Source: JAGLQA01 sp023135565
GTDB taxonomy: Bacteria; Acidobacteriota; Aminicenantia; UBA2199
Direction of reading: 5' to 3'
Assembly (NCBI GenBank): GCA_030639305.1
Contig: DAOWCY010000186.1
Span: 1-14,153 of the forward strand
Length of the DNA: 14,153 bases
The first letter of the stretch is position 1. Each line of letters opens with the position of its first letter. This document shows positions 6,322 to 13,524 of this stretch, piece by piece. The translations under genes and the position numbers were made by a program. Under the pieces are notes generated by a model. That model saw only the letters and a list, made by a program, of their open reading frames with translations, searched no databases and had not been told where the DNA came from.

Positions 6322-7176
6322 TCAGGTCAGTTTCTCGATCTCTTCTTTCGATAGGCCGGTCAATTCTGAAATGGTCTCTAATGGCAAGCCTTTTTTGAGA
6401 GACTTTTTTGCCAGGGCAATTTTTTCTTCTTTTCTTCCCTTTTCCAACCCAACCTTTTCCCCTTCCTCGAAAGAAGTATCGATTACACCTTTTAAATCAC
6501 GGTATACTTTTAAACTATCCTCGTATTCCGCCAACTGCCGCTTATCGAAATTGGCAATCTCAGCAGTGTCAAACCCCTTGATAAATATCTCTTCATTTAA
6601 AATAGCGGGAATATTCTCGAAGTCTTCCAGGTGTTTCAAAAAATAAAGCCATTTGTCGAAATGACTCTCCAACTCGTTCTCCCCTTTTGTAAACCTGGGC
6701 ATCTCTATAAATATATAAGTTAATTTATTATAAAAAGTCTGGCAATATTGGTCTTTCAATTGGATATTACTCACGCAGCTTTTTTGTTCCCTATCATCAT
6801 CGAAGGTAAAATCCAATACCGCCACGCAGTAAATCGGGTTTAACCGAAAATCCCAGTTCCCTTTTTCCGCCTGCTCTTTAATGGGGAAAGTGGTATAAAA
6901 AACAGATCTATCTTTGAAAAATTTAATTTTCGCTTTCTGCATCTCAACTATAAACTGATCGCCTTTTTCATTTTCACAGTGGATGTCGAATATAGCCCGT
7001 CTATCGCCTGTTACTGCACCTAACTGCTCAGTGTTTTTAAAGGAAAGGTTAACGATTTTATGTTTGGCCGGGAGTAACTGGTTCAAAAAATCGATCAATA
7101 GGTCTGTGTTTGCCTGCTCTCCGAAGAGCTTCTTAAAACCGAAATCGGTATAAGGATTTATGTATCTTGCCTTCAC
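6322..7176 (-). CDS. Rpn family PD-(D/E)XK nuclease / putative transposase
   Basis: This belongs to the PDDEXK_2 (Rpn, recombination-promoting nuclease) family, DNA endonucleases thought to promote RecA-independent recombination and often multicopy and mobile. The family start is clear: INPYTDFGFKKLFG (6-19). The catalytic core is AIFDIHCEN with D64 and FIVEMQ with E78 and Q80 (an ExQ variant usual here). A middle region (FYTTFPIKEQ, NPIYCVAVLDF) and a C-terminal charged helix with EEGEKVGLEKGRKEEK, then a LSKEEIEKL tail, are also typical. At 284 aa it is full length. The start is GTG at 7176, with AGGAGG at 7187-7182 five bases upstream, and it has its own promoter. No inverted repeats or target duplications flank it, so transposition as a unit is not supported. 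Confidence 0.88.
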   Translation of the reverse strand: MKARYINPYTDFGFKKLFGEQANTDLLIDFLNQLLPAKHKIVNLSFKNTEQLGAVTGDRRAIFDIHCENEKGDQFIVEMQKAKIKFFKDRSVFYTTFPIKEQAEKGNWDFRLNPIYCVAVLDFTFDDDREQKSCVSNIQLKDQYCQTFYNKLTYIFIEMPRFTKGENELESHFDKWLYFLKHLEDFENIPAILNEEIFIKGFDTAEIANFDKRQLAEYEDSLKVYRDLKGVIDTSFEEGEKVGLEKGRKEEKIALAKKSLKKGLPLETISELTGLSKEEIEKLT

Positions 7177-7199
7177 AAAAACCTCCTGGTTTCAATGAT

Positions 7200-7228
7200 A
7201 TTATAGTATAAAAAAATGACGATTTCAA
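7200..7228 (-). promoter_or_regulatory. Sigma-70-type promoter for the Rpn gene
   Basis: TTGAAA (7228-7223), a 17-bp spacer and a perfect TATAAT (7205-7200) stand just upstream of the AGGAGG/GTG start. Transcription would begin near 7193, giving a leader of about 16 nt. Confidence 0.75.
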
Positions 7229-7256
7229 CTTTTTGGGAACGTTGTTTTACGAAGTG

Positions 7257-7298
7257 CTGAAAACTGAATGCTAATAGCTGAATGCCGACCGCTGCTAA
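7257..7298 (+). repeat. Heptamer array, copy 2, at the 3' end of ymdB
   Basis: Six consecutive 7-nt units read CTGAAAA, CTGAATG, CTAATAG, CTGAATG, CCGACCG, CTGCTAA. The last unit overlaps the ymdB stop codon (TAG at 7297-7295). No classical terminator follows ymdB; this array occupies that place. The units share the CTGAANG consensus with copies at 252-272 and 13935-13976. Confidence 0.5.
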
Positions 7299-8134
7299 AA
7301 CCCTAACTGCTCCTCGAAACTACCTTCATACAACTTGACCGATTCACATCTGCCCGTTTTCCCGGTCTGCCTGTCTATATCTAAGATTGTCATGTCCAAT
7401 ATCAAATTCGTCCTCTCTACCTCGAAACGATGATTAATCCCGGTGGTGAACTTCTTGATCACAGGCTCTTTCTTCATGCCGATAACCGAGTCTAAAGACC
7501 CGGTCATGCCCACATCACACTGGAATGCCGTACCCCTCTCCATGATCCACAAATCAGAGGTCTGCACGTGAGTGTGCGTGCACAACAATGCGCTGATCCG
7601 GCCATCTAGGTAAAACCCTAAAGCTTGCTTCTCCGCCGTGGCTTCAGCATGAAAATCTATAAAAGTAATCTTAAATTCATGTTTTCTTAAAAATTCATCT
7701 ATTATCAAAAAAGGATTGTCTACCACCGGCTCCATAAAAACCCTGCCCTGCATATTAATCACAATACCACTGGTGTTATCCGGCGTTTGAAAAACATAAT
7801 ATCCCCTGCCGGGCACCGCGGGAGGGAAATTTAAGGGCCTGATAATCCGTTCGTTTTCACTCAGTAAGGCGATAGCCTCTTTTTTGTCCCAGATGTGATT
7901 GCCGCCGGTAATAATATCAACCCCGGCATCAAAAACTTCGGCGGCGGTATTTTTGGTAATACCGAGACCTCCGGCACTGTTCTCGCCATTGGCAATGACC
8001 AGGTCAGGCATGTACCTTATTTTGATAAGGGGCAGCGATTTGTCTAAAAACCTCCTGCCGAACTTGCCGATAATGTCCCCGATAAATACTATCCTGAAAA
8101 ATTTACCTTTATCGGGTAATGAACTATTTTGCAT
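7295..8134 (-). CDS. ymdB: YmdB-type metallophosphoesterase (TIGR00282 family)
   Basis: YmdB-family enzymes are cytosolic dinuclear-metal phosphodiesterases; the Bacillus member hydrolyses 2',3'-cyclic nucleotides and influences motility and biofilm choice. The metal-site motifs are all present: VFIGDIIGKFGR (D20), IANGENSAGG (N49, E51), GGNHIWDK (N79, H80), DFHAEATAEK (D160, H162) and CTHTHVQTSD (H187, H189). Length 279 aa is slightly above the usual 255-265 because of about 12 extra N-terminal residues. The ATG at 8134 overlaps the end of rny by 11 nt, implying coupled translation. An rny-ymdB pair is widespread and fits a shared RNA-turnover or signalling role. It appears to be the last gene of the long minus-strand run. 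Confidence 0.93.
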   Translation of the reverse strand: MQNSSLPDKGKFFRIVFIGDIIGKFGRRFLDKSLPLIKIRYMPDLVIANGENSAGGLGITKNTAAEVFDAGVDIITGGNHIWDKKEAIALLSENERIIRPLNFPPAVPGRGYYVFQTPDNTSGIVINMQGRVFMEPVVDNPFLIIDEFLRKHEFKITFIDFHAEATAEKQALGFYLDGRISALLCTHTHVQTSDLWIMERGTAFQCDVGMTGSLDSVIGMKKEPVIKKFTTGINHRFEVERTNLILDMTILDIDRQTGKTGRCESVKLYEGSFEEQLGF

Positions 8135-9686
8135 ATTCTATCGCCCTTACCTCCCTGATTACCGTGACTTTTATTTGACCGGGATACTCTACCTCTTCCT
8201 GTATCTTTTTGGCTATGTCTTTGGACATCAGGAAAGTCCTGTTATCATCTAAGTCGTTGGAATTAATAATCACCCGCACCTCACGACCGGCCCGCAGCGC
8301 ATAGGCTTTGTTAACGCCGTCAAAGGATTTACTGAGCTCTTCCAATTTCTCTAATCTCTTGATGTAGGTTTCAAAAATCTCCCGCCTCGCTCCGGGCCTG
8401 GCTGCCGAGATACTATCCGCCGCCTGCACCAATACGCCTTCGATAGAAGTAAATTCCGTATCCATATGATGAGAGGCGATGGCTTCCTGTACCTTCCGCG
8501 ATTCCCGGTGTTTCCTTACCAGTTCAACGGATAACTGGGTATGAGTGCCTTCCGTTTCCCGGTCTATGGATTTCCCTATATCATGCAGCAGCCCGGCTCT
8601 CTTGGCGATGTTGACATTAACGCCTAATTCCCTGGCCATAAAAGCCGATATCATGGATACTTCTTTGGAATGCTGCAGCACATTCTGACCGAAAGATGTC
8701 CGGTACTGGAGCTTGCCTAAATAATAATACAATTCAGGATCTACGTCGCGAATCCCTAATTCTACCACCGCATTCTCGCCTACTTCCCGCAAATACTTCT
8801 TGAAATCGCCTTTGATCTTGTTTACGATCTCTTCTATGCGCGCCGGGTGAATCCTGCCGTCGGTGATTAAGGTTTCTAAGGCCCGCTTGGCAATCTCCCG
8901 CCTGATGGGATCGAAAGAAGATACGATAATCGCCTCAGGAGTGTCGTCAACAATGAAATCCACTTCCGTGGCCGTTTCTAAAGCCCTGATATTGCGCCCT
9001 TCCCGGCCGATGATGCGACCTTTCATCTCATCGCTGGGCAGATCGATCACCGTTACCGAGGAGGAAATAATATGCTCGCTGGCAACCCGCTGTATGCTCG
9101 TAGAGATAATCTCTTTGGCCATCATGTCACTCTTCTCTTTGAATTCTTCTTCTATGGTTTTTAACTTCTGCGCGGATTCCAAACGGGCGTCGCTTTCATA
9201 CTGCTTGATGATCTGCGCCTTGGCTTCCTGGACAGTCATCCCCGAAATTTGTTCGAGTTTTTGCCTCTGTTCGTCCTGTGCTTTGGTTAAGGTATTTTTC
9301 AGTACAGCTAACTCTTCTTCTAAATAATGTAAATCCTTCTCTTTTCGCTTGATCTCTTTTTCCTTATTGTCAAGATTGATATACCGTCTATCGAGATTCT
9401 CTTCGCGCTGGACAAGCCGCTTCTCCATTTCACTAAGCCGGCTCGCTTTCTGACTCTGCTTCTGGTTGTATTCATTCTTCCAGGCGCCAAATTCATCTTT
9501 TAAATCGAGAGTGACCTTTTTCTTGAAATCTTCAAAATCACCCCGGCTCTTCTCTTCTAACTCCCTTTTCAATACGAAGACCTTCTCGTACTCGCCGGCA
9601 AAAATCTTCTTCTTCAGGGATAAAAAAATGGCAAGCCCTACGCCTATCCCAACTATAAATAATAATATATTTAAAAAAATCGCCAT
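8124..9686 (-). CDS. rny: Ribonuclease Y
   Basis: RNase Y is a membrane-anchored endoribonuclease that initiates mRNA decay. The expected layout is complete. A single N-terminal membrane segment (about 2-24) is followed by a long charged coiled coil (about 30-190). A KH domain contains GRIIGREGRN (223-232), and an HD domain has the metal motif LLHDIGK (H368, D369) plus a downstream conserved SHHMDTEF region. At 520 aa it matches the family's usual length. The ATG at 9686 has AAAGGAG six bases upstream. It lies 21 nt after zapA and overlaps ymdB by 11 nt, so the three are probably one transcription unit. No damage to the catalytic residues is seen. Confidence 0.97.
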   Translation of the reverse strand: MAIFLNILLFIVGIGVGLAIFLSLKKKIFAGEYEKVFVLKRELEEKSRGDFEDFKKKVTLDLKDEFGAWKNEYNQKQSQKASRLSEMEKRLVQREENLDRRYINLDNKEKEIKRKEKDLHYLEEELAVLKNTLTKAQDEQRQKLEQISGMTVQEAKAQIIKQYESDARLESAQKLKTIEEEFKEKSDMMAKEIISTSIQRVASEHIISSSVTVIDLPSDEMKGRIIGREGRNIRALETATEVDFIVDDTPEAIIVSSFDPIRREIAKRALETLITDGRIHPARIEEIVNKIKGDFKKYLREVGENAVVELGIRDVDPELYYYLGKLQYRTSFGQNVLQHSKEVSMISAFMARELGVNVNIAKRAGLLHDIGKSIDRETEGTHTQLSVELVRKHRESRKVQEAIASHHMDTEFTSIEGVLVQAADSISAARPGARREIFETYIKRLEKLEELSKSFDGVNKAYALRAGREVRVIINSNDLDDNRTFLMSKDIAKKIQEEVEYPGQIKVTVIREVRAIEYAK

Positions 9687-9707
9687 TGCTTACTCCTTTC
9701 ATCTTAC

Positions 9708-10016
9708 TCAAGACGAAAAACTTATGGAAAACCGTCCGCCCTCATCAAAAGGGGCTACCATGCGGTCGATCTTATCTAAGATTACCCGCAATTTATCGTT
9801 TTCTCGCTTCAAAGAGAAATATTCTTCAGCTAAATTTATAGAAGTCAATAACCCTAACTTGAATGAATCGAGGTCTTCGGTTTCCTTCCTGATCCTGTTC
9901 ATCTTACCTGCCACGAAATCTACGATCTCCAGGAACTCTTCAGTCTTTATCTCTTTCGGTATGTTAAAATTGAAATTCCTACCCAATACCTGGACTTCGA
10001 TCTCCTTTGTTCTCAT
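9708..10016 (-). CDS. zapA: Cell division protein ZapA
   Basis: ZapA is a small cytosolic protein that binds and bundles FtsZ at the division ring. The 102-aa product starts RTKEIEVQVLGRNFNF and has the typical FVAGKMNRIRKET helix and a C-terminal coiled coil (EEYFSLKRENDKLRVI). This matches the ZapA N-terminal beta fold plus long helix. The ATG overlaps the TGA of a preceding mini-ORF as ATGA, and the visible ribosome binding site is poor (AGAGAA close to the ATG), so translational coupling may be needed. The zapA-rny order is seen in several Gram-negative phyla. Confidence 0.88.
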   Translation of the reverse strand: MRTKEIEVQVLGRNFNFNIPKEIKTEEFLEIVDFVAGKMNRIRKETEDLDSFKLGLLTSINLAEEYFSLKRENDKLRVILDKIDRMVAPFDEGGRFSISFSS

Positions 10017-10099
10017 TTCTCTATACTACTCACGGGGAAAAATCTTGTTTTTTTGCGAAGATTTTCTAATCGTGAGGAAATCATTTCGTCCTCGTTCAT
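10013..10099 (-). CDS. Mini-ORF (28 aa) with ATGA overlaps at both ends
   Basis: The ATG at 10099 overlaps the TGA of the ZapB-like gene (CATGA), and the TGA at 10015-10013 overlaps the zapA ATG. The frame thus fills the whole gap between the two genes. The peptide starts MNEDEMISSRLENLRKK and ends SSIEK: acidic first, then basic. There is no independent Shine-Dalgarno site, so translation would rely on ribosomes finishing the upstream gene. The same stretch can fold into a hairpin (10029-10076), so an RNA element is a competing explanation. No family is recognised. Confidence 0.4.
   Translation of the reverse strand: MNEDEMISSRLENLRKKTRFFPVSSIEK
10029..10076 (-). promoter_or_regulatory. Hairpin before zapA
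   Basis: CTCACG (10029-10034) pairs with CGTGAG (10071-10076), and inside it AAAATCTT (10039-10046) pairs with AAGATTTT (10058-10065). The hairpin lies between the ZapB-like stop and zapA. It could control zapA translation or transcript stability; it lacks the layout of a terminator. Confidence 0.35.
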
Positions 10100-10317
10100 G
10101 GGCTGCCGGCACCGCCCGCCTCTATGGAGTCTATCATTTGTATTAACGCTGTTACTCTTTTTCTTATTTCAGATTTTTCCGTTTCATTAACAGATGAATT
10201 CTTTTTCAATTTGTCGATCTCTACTTTCATTTTACCGTTCTCATCTTTCAACATATGCATGCGTTTTACCATATTGCCGACTTTTTCCTCTAACTTCTTG
10301 AACTCTTCGATCTCCAT
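10096..10317 (-). CDS. Small coiled-coil protein, ZapB-like
   Basis: The 73-aa product is nearly all charged helix: FKKLEEKVGNMVKRMHML, then DENGKMKVEIDKLKK, then RKRVTALIQMIDSIE. The heptad pattern predicts a coiled coil, as in ZapB or other short cytosolic coiled-coil division factors. Position next to zapA supports a division-ring role; sequence alone cannot prove homology. AGAGGAG five bases before the ATG at 10317 fixes the start. The stop overlaps the ATG of the mini-ORF before zapA. It ends in a short Gly/Ala tail. Confidence 0.7.
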   Translation of the reverse strand: MEIEEFKKLEEKVGNMVKRMHMLKDENGKMKVEIDKLKKNSSVNETEKSEIRKRVTALIQMIDSIEAGGAGSP

Positions 10318-10459
10318 GAGAACTCCTCTTCTCTAAAGCAAATTCAGCGTAGACATACCTATCCCCTAATCTTAGGGGGTTTATTCGAGACTGGAACAGG
10401 TGACCTTTTCTTACAAGCGCCCCTTTTTAGCGTTCCAATCTTTCCTGGAAGCTCATGGC
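10318..10459 (-). other. 142-nt structured gap between rplT and the ZapB-like gene
   Basis: This is the longest gap in the minus-strand core run. Several stems are possible: TGGAAC (10397-10392 region) with GTTCCA (10437-10432 region), 6 bp perfect; a competing TTCCA/TGGAA stem using 10446-10450; and CCCCTAA (10363-10369) with TTAGGGG (10372-10378). No terminator T run follows. It could be a processing or attenuation site, or an unrecognised RNA. It does not match 6S RNA features, although 6S RNA is linked to zapA in some bacteria. Confidence 0.35.
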
Positions 10460-10463
10460 TCAT
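10359..10463 (-). CDS. Possible mini-ORF (34 aa) coupled to the rplT stop
   Basis: An ATG at 10463 overlaps the rplT TGA as ATGA and opens 34 codons ending in TAG (10361-10359). The peptide begins MSHELPGKIGTLKRG and is basic with a Pro-rich tail. In E. coli a short leader peptide gene (pheM) follows rplT, but no similarity is implied. An ORF this short arises often by chance, and the stretch is also rich in RNA stems. Confidence 0.22.
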   Translation of the reverse strand: MSHELPGKIGTLKRGACKKRSPVPVSNKPPKIRG

Positions 10464-10813
10464 GCGGCTGCTTTTACTTTCTCGACAATCTGCCGGAAAG
10501 TATCGGGTTCGACTGCTGCTAAATTGGACAGGGTTTTTCTATTTAACCTGATATTAGCTCTCTTCAAACCGTTGATAAAACGTGAATAACTCAAACCATA
10601 TTCCCGCACAGCGGCATTTATCCTGATATTCCACAGTGTTCTAAAGTCTCTCTTCCTATTCCTCCTATCCCGGTAAGAATAGGTCAATGCTTTCTCGACC
10701 GCTTCTTTAGCCGTTCGGTAATTCTTCCTTTTAGCTCCGAAGAATCCCTTAGCTAATTTTAGTATTTTTTTTCTTCTTAATAATTTCTTATTACCTCGTG
10801 TTACTCTTGGCAT
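10460..10813 (-). CDS. rplT: 50S ribosomal protein L20
   Basis: L20 is an early 23S rRNA-binding assembly protein of the large subunit; in several bacteria it also represses its own operon. The 117-aa sequence is canonical: MPRVTRGNKKLLRRKKILKL at the start, then AKGFFGAKRKNYRTAKEAV, RDRRNRKRDFR and a C-terminal GLKRANIRLNRKTLSNLA globular domain. GGAGG stands five bases before the ATG. It lies 19 nt after rpmI in the conserved infC-rpmI-rplT order. Confidence 0.98.
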   Translation of the reverse strand: MPRVTRGNKKLLRRKKILKLAKGFFGAKRKNYRTAKEAVEKALTYSYRDRRNRKRDFRTLWNIRINAAVREYGLSYSRFINGLKRANIRLNRKTLSNLAAVEPDTFRQIVEKVKAAA

Positions 10814-10832
10814 TTTTTCCTCCGCTTATTCG

Positions 10833-11030
10833 CTATGAATAAGGTAATAAATTTTTTATCCTTTTAAATTCTTCTTTCACAACAATCGTGGATTTTCTTA
10901 AATGTCTCTTCCTCTTGGCGCTTTTCTTAGTGAGGATATGAGAAGTGTTGGCTTTTTTTCTTTTTATTTTTCCACTTGCTGTAAGCTTAAAACGTTTTTT
11001 AGCGCCTCTATGAGTCTTCAATTTTGGCAT
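10833..11030 (-). CDS. rpmI: 50S ribosomal protein L35
   Basis: L35 is a small basic protein of the large ribosomal subunit. The 65-aa product has the canonical N-terminus MPKLKTHRGAKKRFK and the C-terminal KSAKRKRHLRKST region. The ATG at 11030 lies inside the end of infC, a 23-nt overlap, with AAAGGAG six bases upstream also inside infC. The overlap is longer than usual and implies tight translational coupling. Confidence 0.97.
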   Translation of the reverse strand: MPKLKTHRGAKKRFKLTASGKIKRKKANTSHILTKKSAKRKRHLRKSTIVVKEEFKRIKNLLPYS

Positions 11031-11571
11031 CTTTTTCTCCTTTCTTTTTCCCGATCAGGATATGACAGCTCCATCTTTCATTTTTAGGTGGTGATTCGAA
11101 CTCGGAAAATTCCGCCAGGATTTTCATAATTCTTTTAGTCATAATTCCTAACATTTCCGGTCTCCTCTTCTGTCTTCCTTTTAACCAGATGGTAATTTTA
11201 ACTTTATTACCATCTTCGAGAAACTGCTTTATTTTCTTTAACTTAACTTCGATATCATGATCCCCGATTACAGGAGTAAATTTAATCTCCTTAATATGGA
11301 TTTTACGCTGCAATTTCTGCGCTTCATGAGCTTTTTTCTGCAGGGCATACACATATTTGCCGTAGTCCAACAAGCGGCATACCGGCGGATTCGCTTTGGG
11401 AGATATGGCTACTAAATCTAATTCCTTCTCCGCGGCGATCTCTAAGGCTTTTCTAATGGGAACTATTCCCAACTGCTGCTTATCTTCGTCTATAAGGCGT
11501 ACTTCCGACGCTCTTATTTCCCTATTAATGGCATGAAGTCTCCTCTTAGGTCTCGGCTTCTTAAATCTCAT
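11008..11571 (-). CDS. infC: Translation initiation factor IF-3
   Basis: IF-3 binds the 30S subunit, checks the initiator tRNA and start codon, and prevents premature 50S joining. The N-domain (INREIRASEVRLIDED through NPPVCRLLDYGKY, about 15-75) and C-domain (IKEIKFTPVIGDHDIEVKLK to RWSCHILIG) are both complete in 187 aa, with a charged linker between. The chosen ATG at 11571 has AAGGGG about seven bases upstream and overlaps the thrS stop by 11 nt. Directly before it is an in-frame ATT codon, notable because E. coli infC starts with AUU for autoregulation. Confidence 0.98.
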   Translation of the reverse strand: MRFKKPRPKRRLHAINREIRASEVRLIDEDKQQLGIVPIRKALEIAAEKELDLVAISPKANPPVCRLLDYGKYVYALQKKAHEAQKLQRKIHIKEIKFTPVIGDHDIEVKLKKIKQFLEDGNKVKITIWLKGRQKRRPEMLGIMTKRIMKILAEFSEFESPPKNERWSCHILIGKKKGEKDAKIEDS

Positions 11572-13411
11572 AATCAGACCCCTTGGCAGCGATTAATTTA
11601 TTTACCCCGTTCATAAACTCCTCCAGGCTTCTTTTGCCCCGGTCTCCCTGCTTATGAACCCGGAAAGATATATTCTTTTCTTTTTCTTCATTATCACCCA
11701 CTATTAAAATAAACGGTATCTTCCTTACTTCGGCATCCCTGATCTTCTTACCGATGCCTTCGCTCCTGGACTCTAATTCAGCCCTGATACCGCCTGCGAC
11801 CAATTCCTGCTGAACGGTTTGCGCATATTCCGAATTCCTATCGGTGACAGGGAGTACAATCACCTGCACCGGTGCTAACCAGGTGGGAAAAAACCCACCG
11901 TAATGTTCGATTAAAACCCCGAAAAACCTTTCTAAGGACCCCAATACCGCCCGGTGAATGGTGATGGGCTGCTTGATCTGCCCCTGGTCGTCGGAATATT
12001 TCAAATTGAACCGTTTAGGTAAATTGAAGTCGATCTGGATGGTGGTACACTGCCAGGAACGTCTCAATACGTCTTTCACTTTGATGTCGATTTTAGGTCC
12101 GTAAAATACCCCTTCGCCGGGATCTATTTCATATTTAACATTGCATTTTTCCAGCGAAGTTCTTAAGGCTGCTGTGGCCATTTCCCAATCTTCCGGTTCA
12201 CCTACGTATTTCTCCGGGCGGGTGGATAGATACACATCTAATTCGGTAAAACCGAAAGTTTTTAACATTTCCAGGCTGAAATCGATCAATTCTTCGATCT
12301 CGTTTTCGAGTTCCTGGGGAGTACAGAATATATGGGCGTCATCCTGGGTAAAACCCCGCACCCTCATTAAACCGTGCAAAACGCCGCTTCTTTCATAGCG
12401 GTAAACAGTGCCCAATTCCGCCCATCTGAGAGGGAATTCCCGGTAACTGCGGTTACGCGCTTTGTAGATGCTAATATGAAAAGGGCAATTCATGGGCTTC
12501 AACTGGTATTCGGTATTATCGAATTCGATGGGAGTAAACATATTTTCCCGGTAGAATTCATTGTGCCCGCTGGTATCCCAGAGATGGCTTTTGGCAATAT
12601 GCGGCGTATTCAACAACTCGTAGCCCTTCCGCAAATGTTCCTCGAACCAGTATTTCTCTATTTCATAGCGTATCATACTGCCTTTGGGATGCCACAAAAC
12701 CAGCCCGGCCCCGATATCGTTCCGGATGGAGAAAAGATCCAGTTCGGTGCCGAGACGGCGGTGATCCCTGGCCTGGGCCTCTTTTAATAACTTTAAGTGT
12801 TCAGCCAATCCTGCCGCGGTAGGAAACACAGCACCGTAAATTCTCTGCATAGAGTGATTTTTCTCATCGCCCTTCCAATATGATGCCGCCACCGATAACA
12901 GCTTGAAATCCTTCAGGTAACGGGTAAAAGGCAGGTGCGGCCCGACACATAAGTCGATAAAATCGCCCTGCCGGTATAAAGAGACTTCATCGCCTGTTAC
13001 TTTTTCAGAAATCAGTTCTACTTTGAGGTTTTGTCCTTTCCCTGCAAAATAGTCGATGGCCTCTTTTTTACTCCATATCACTTTTTCAACCTTGATATTC
13101 TGCTTGACCAGGAACTTCATCTTTTTGGAAATTTTCTCCAGGTCTTCGGGAGTAAAGGGTTCTTCTGTCAGGAAATCATAGTAGAATCCGTTTTCAACTG
13201 CCGGACCGATTCCATATTGAACGCCGGGGAATAATTCGGTCACCGCCTGGGCCGTTAAATGGGCGCAGGAATGGCGGTAAACGTCCAATGCTTCTATAGA
13301 TTGGGAATTGATCTCCTCGACTGCCGCTGCTTCGGGATACGCGGCGCCCAGATCTTTTAATTCCCCATCTATCTTAATTAAAATCACATCACTTTTTCGG
13401 GGTTTACTCAT
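11561..13411 (-). CDS. thrS: Threonine--tRNA ligase
   Basis: ThrRS charges tRNA-Thr and edits mischarged Ser-tRNA-Thr. The editing domain shows the HxxxH metal motif (H47, H51 in RHSCAHLTAQ) and DLCVGPH. The class II core has PMNCPFH, RYERSGVLHGLMRVRGFTQDDAHIF (zinc Cys/His ligands) and motif 3 HRAVLGSLERF; an anticodon-binding domain follows (WLAPVQVIVLP). At 616 aa it is shorter than E. coli ThrRS. The N-terminal TGS domain is reduced to about 40 residues, since the editing HxxxH starts at 47 rather than about 73. The ATG at 13411 has only a weak site (TTGGAT) upstream. No T-box leader is present; a tRNA gene ends 24 nt upstream. Confidence 0.98.
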   Translation of the reverse strand: MSKPRKSDVILIKIDGELKDLGAAYPEAAAVEEINSQSIEALDVYRHSCAHLTAQAVTELFPGVQYGIGPAVENGFYYDFLTEEPFTPEDLEKISKKMKFLVKQNIKVEKVIWSKKEAIDYFAGKGQNLKVELISEKVTGDEVSLYRQGDFIDLCVGPHLPFTRYLKDFKLLSVAASYWKGDEKNHSMQRIYGAVFPTAAGLAEHLKLLKEAQARDHRRLGTELDLFSIRNDIGAGLVLWHPKGSMIRYEIEKYWFEEHLRKGYELLNTPHIAKSHLWDTSGHNEFYRENMFTPIEFDNTEYQLKPMNCPFHISIYKARNRSYREFPLRWAELGTVYRYERSGVLHGLMRVRGFTQDDAHIFCTPQELENEIEELIDFSLEMLKTFGFTELDVYLSTRPEKYVGEPEDWEMATAALRTSLEKCNVKYEIDPGEGVFYGPKIDIKVKDVLRRSWQCTTIQIDFNLPKRFNLKYSDDQGQIKQPITIHRAVLGSLERFFGVLIEHYGGFFPTWLAPVQVIVLPVTDRNSEYAQTVQQELVAGGIRAELESRSEGIGKKIRDAEVRKIPFILIVGDNEEKEKNISFRVHKQGDRGKRSLEEFMNGVNKLIAAKGSDYEI

Positions 13412-13435
13412 CTAATCCAATTCTTCATAATAAAA

Positions 13436-13511
13436 TAGGCGCGGGCGGGCTCGAACCGCCGACCTCTACCGTGTCAAGGTAGCACTCTAACCAAAACTGA
13501 GCTACGCGCCT
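13436..13511 (-). tRNA. tRNA-Val (anticodon GAC)
   Basis: A 76-nt cloverleaf is complete. The acceptor stem AGGCGCG/CGCGCCT is 7 bp perfect. The D arm is GCTC/GAGT. The anticodon stem CTACC/GGTAG holds the loop TTGACAC, giving anticodon GAC (Val, GTC codons). The variable loop has 5 nt and the T arm is GGCGG-TTCGAGC-CCGCC. Discriminator base is A. The 3' CCA is not encoded (TTT follows), so it must be added enzymatically. It lies 13 nt after the HU stop and 24 nt before the thrS ATG, apparently inside one transcript. Confidence 0.96.
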
Positions 13512-13524
13512 ATAAAGGTCTAAT

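Noticed and set aside
6322..7176. Rpn gene as a complete insertion sequence
   Set aside because: No terminal inverted repeats or target duplications flank the gene; only its own promoter and a heptamer array were found.
10318..10459. 6S RNA near zapA
   Set aside because: 6S RNA is linked to zapA in some bacteria, but this gap is short and lacks the long closing stem and central bubble.
13412..13524. T-box leader for thrS
   Set aside because: The space upstream of thrS is filled by a tRNA gene and HU; no T-box core motif or terminator was seen.
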